In this document: in pieces, positions 6,560-6,627 of the stretch | Layout: the number at the start of each line of letters is the position of its first letter | Position numbering within the stretch: position 1 is the stretch's first letter | Assembly (NCBI GenBank): GCA_002343335.1 | Contig: DDSI01000230.1 | Coordinates: 1-6,627 of the forward strand | DNA from: Bacteriovoracaceae bacterium UBA2394 | Lineage (GTDB): Bacteria; Bdellovibrionota; UBA2394 | Direction of reading: 5' to 3' | DNA length: 6,627 nucleotides | The notes under the pieces: generated by a model | What the model was told of the DNA's origin: nothing | Database searches by the model: none | Seen by the model: the letters and a program-made list of their open reading frames with translations, nothing else | Translations under genes and position numbers: made by a program

Positions 6560-6627
6560 GCTAGGTTAAGTGTATCCGACTCCTTCCTGAACACACGAGA
6601 GTGTTTAGGGAACTCTTAAGGAAAATG
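6560..6627. other. Upstream region of the minus-strand operon; possible start of a divergent gene
   Basis: On the minus strand the polypurine AGGAAGGAG (6588 to 6580) lies 20 bases before the GTG at 6559, too far for a normal Shine-Dalgarno role, and TACACT (6574 to 6569) is a weak -10-like hexamer. A short dyad AACAC-N6-GTGTT spans 6590-6605. On the plus strand AAGGA (6618-6622) precedes an ATG at the last three bases, 6625-6627, but the spacing is only 2 bases and the window ends there, so a divergent gene is only a possibility. Confidence 0.3.

Noticed and set aside
6590..6605. AACAC-N6-GTGTT dyad as an operator
   Set aside because: Arms are only 5 bases and there is a single copy; it is noted in the upstream region but cannot be supported as a binding site.

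Overview
The window looks like chromosomal DNA of a Gram-negative bacterium. It is probably a deltaproteobacterium-type lineage such as Bdellovibrionota or Myxococcota. This placement is inferred from gene content: a REC-PATAN-DnaJ-TPR signalling protein beside a type IV pilin with an Asp-rich C-terminal loop, and the order cmk - rpsA - sppA - HIT. No RNA gene, insertion sequence, CRISPR array or phage gene is visible.

Left part, plus strand (1-3832): the 3' end of a probable cytidylate kinase gene (cmk); a full six-domain ribosomal protein S1 gene (rpsA) preceded by a leader with a hairpin and closed by a very strong intrinsic terminator (2002-2036); then a tight run of sppA-type signal peptide peptidase, a HIT-family nucleotide-binding protein with an HxHxH motif, and a small two-helix membrane protein of LapA type. 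sppA and the HIT gene are 5 bases apart, and the HIT ribosome-binding site overlaps the sppA stop. The HIT and LapA genes are 12 bases apart. The three probably form one transcript with housekeeping and envelope roles.

Right part, minus strand (3754-6559): a two-gene operon read towards the left. The first gene encodes a 778-residue protein with an unusual order: CheY-like receiver, acidic linker, PATAN/DUF4388 domain, winged-helix-like segment, DnaJ J domain with intact HPD, TPR-like helices, one membrane helix and a C-terminal domain predicted to lie in the periplasm. The second gene, overlapping its end by 26 bases, encodes a type IV pilin-like protein with a complete class III signal. The overlap suggests translational coupling and a shared job, which I infer to be phosphorylation-dependent control of a pilus or pilus-like machine. 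This pair is the most interesting content of the window.

The two blocks converge: the last 79 bases of the LapA gene lie antisense to the last 79 bases of the pilin gene, with no terminator visible between them. Several genes (sppA, the receiver protein, the pilin) start with GTG, and rpsA, sppA and the receiver gene lack a well-placed Shine-Dalgarno sequence. The final 68 bases (6560-6627) hold the upstream region of the minus-strand operon and perhaps the start of a divergent gene cut by the window edge.
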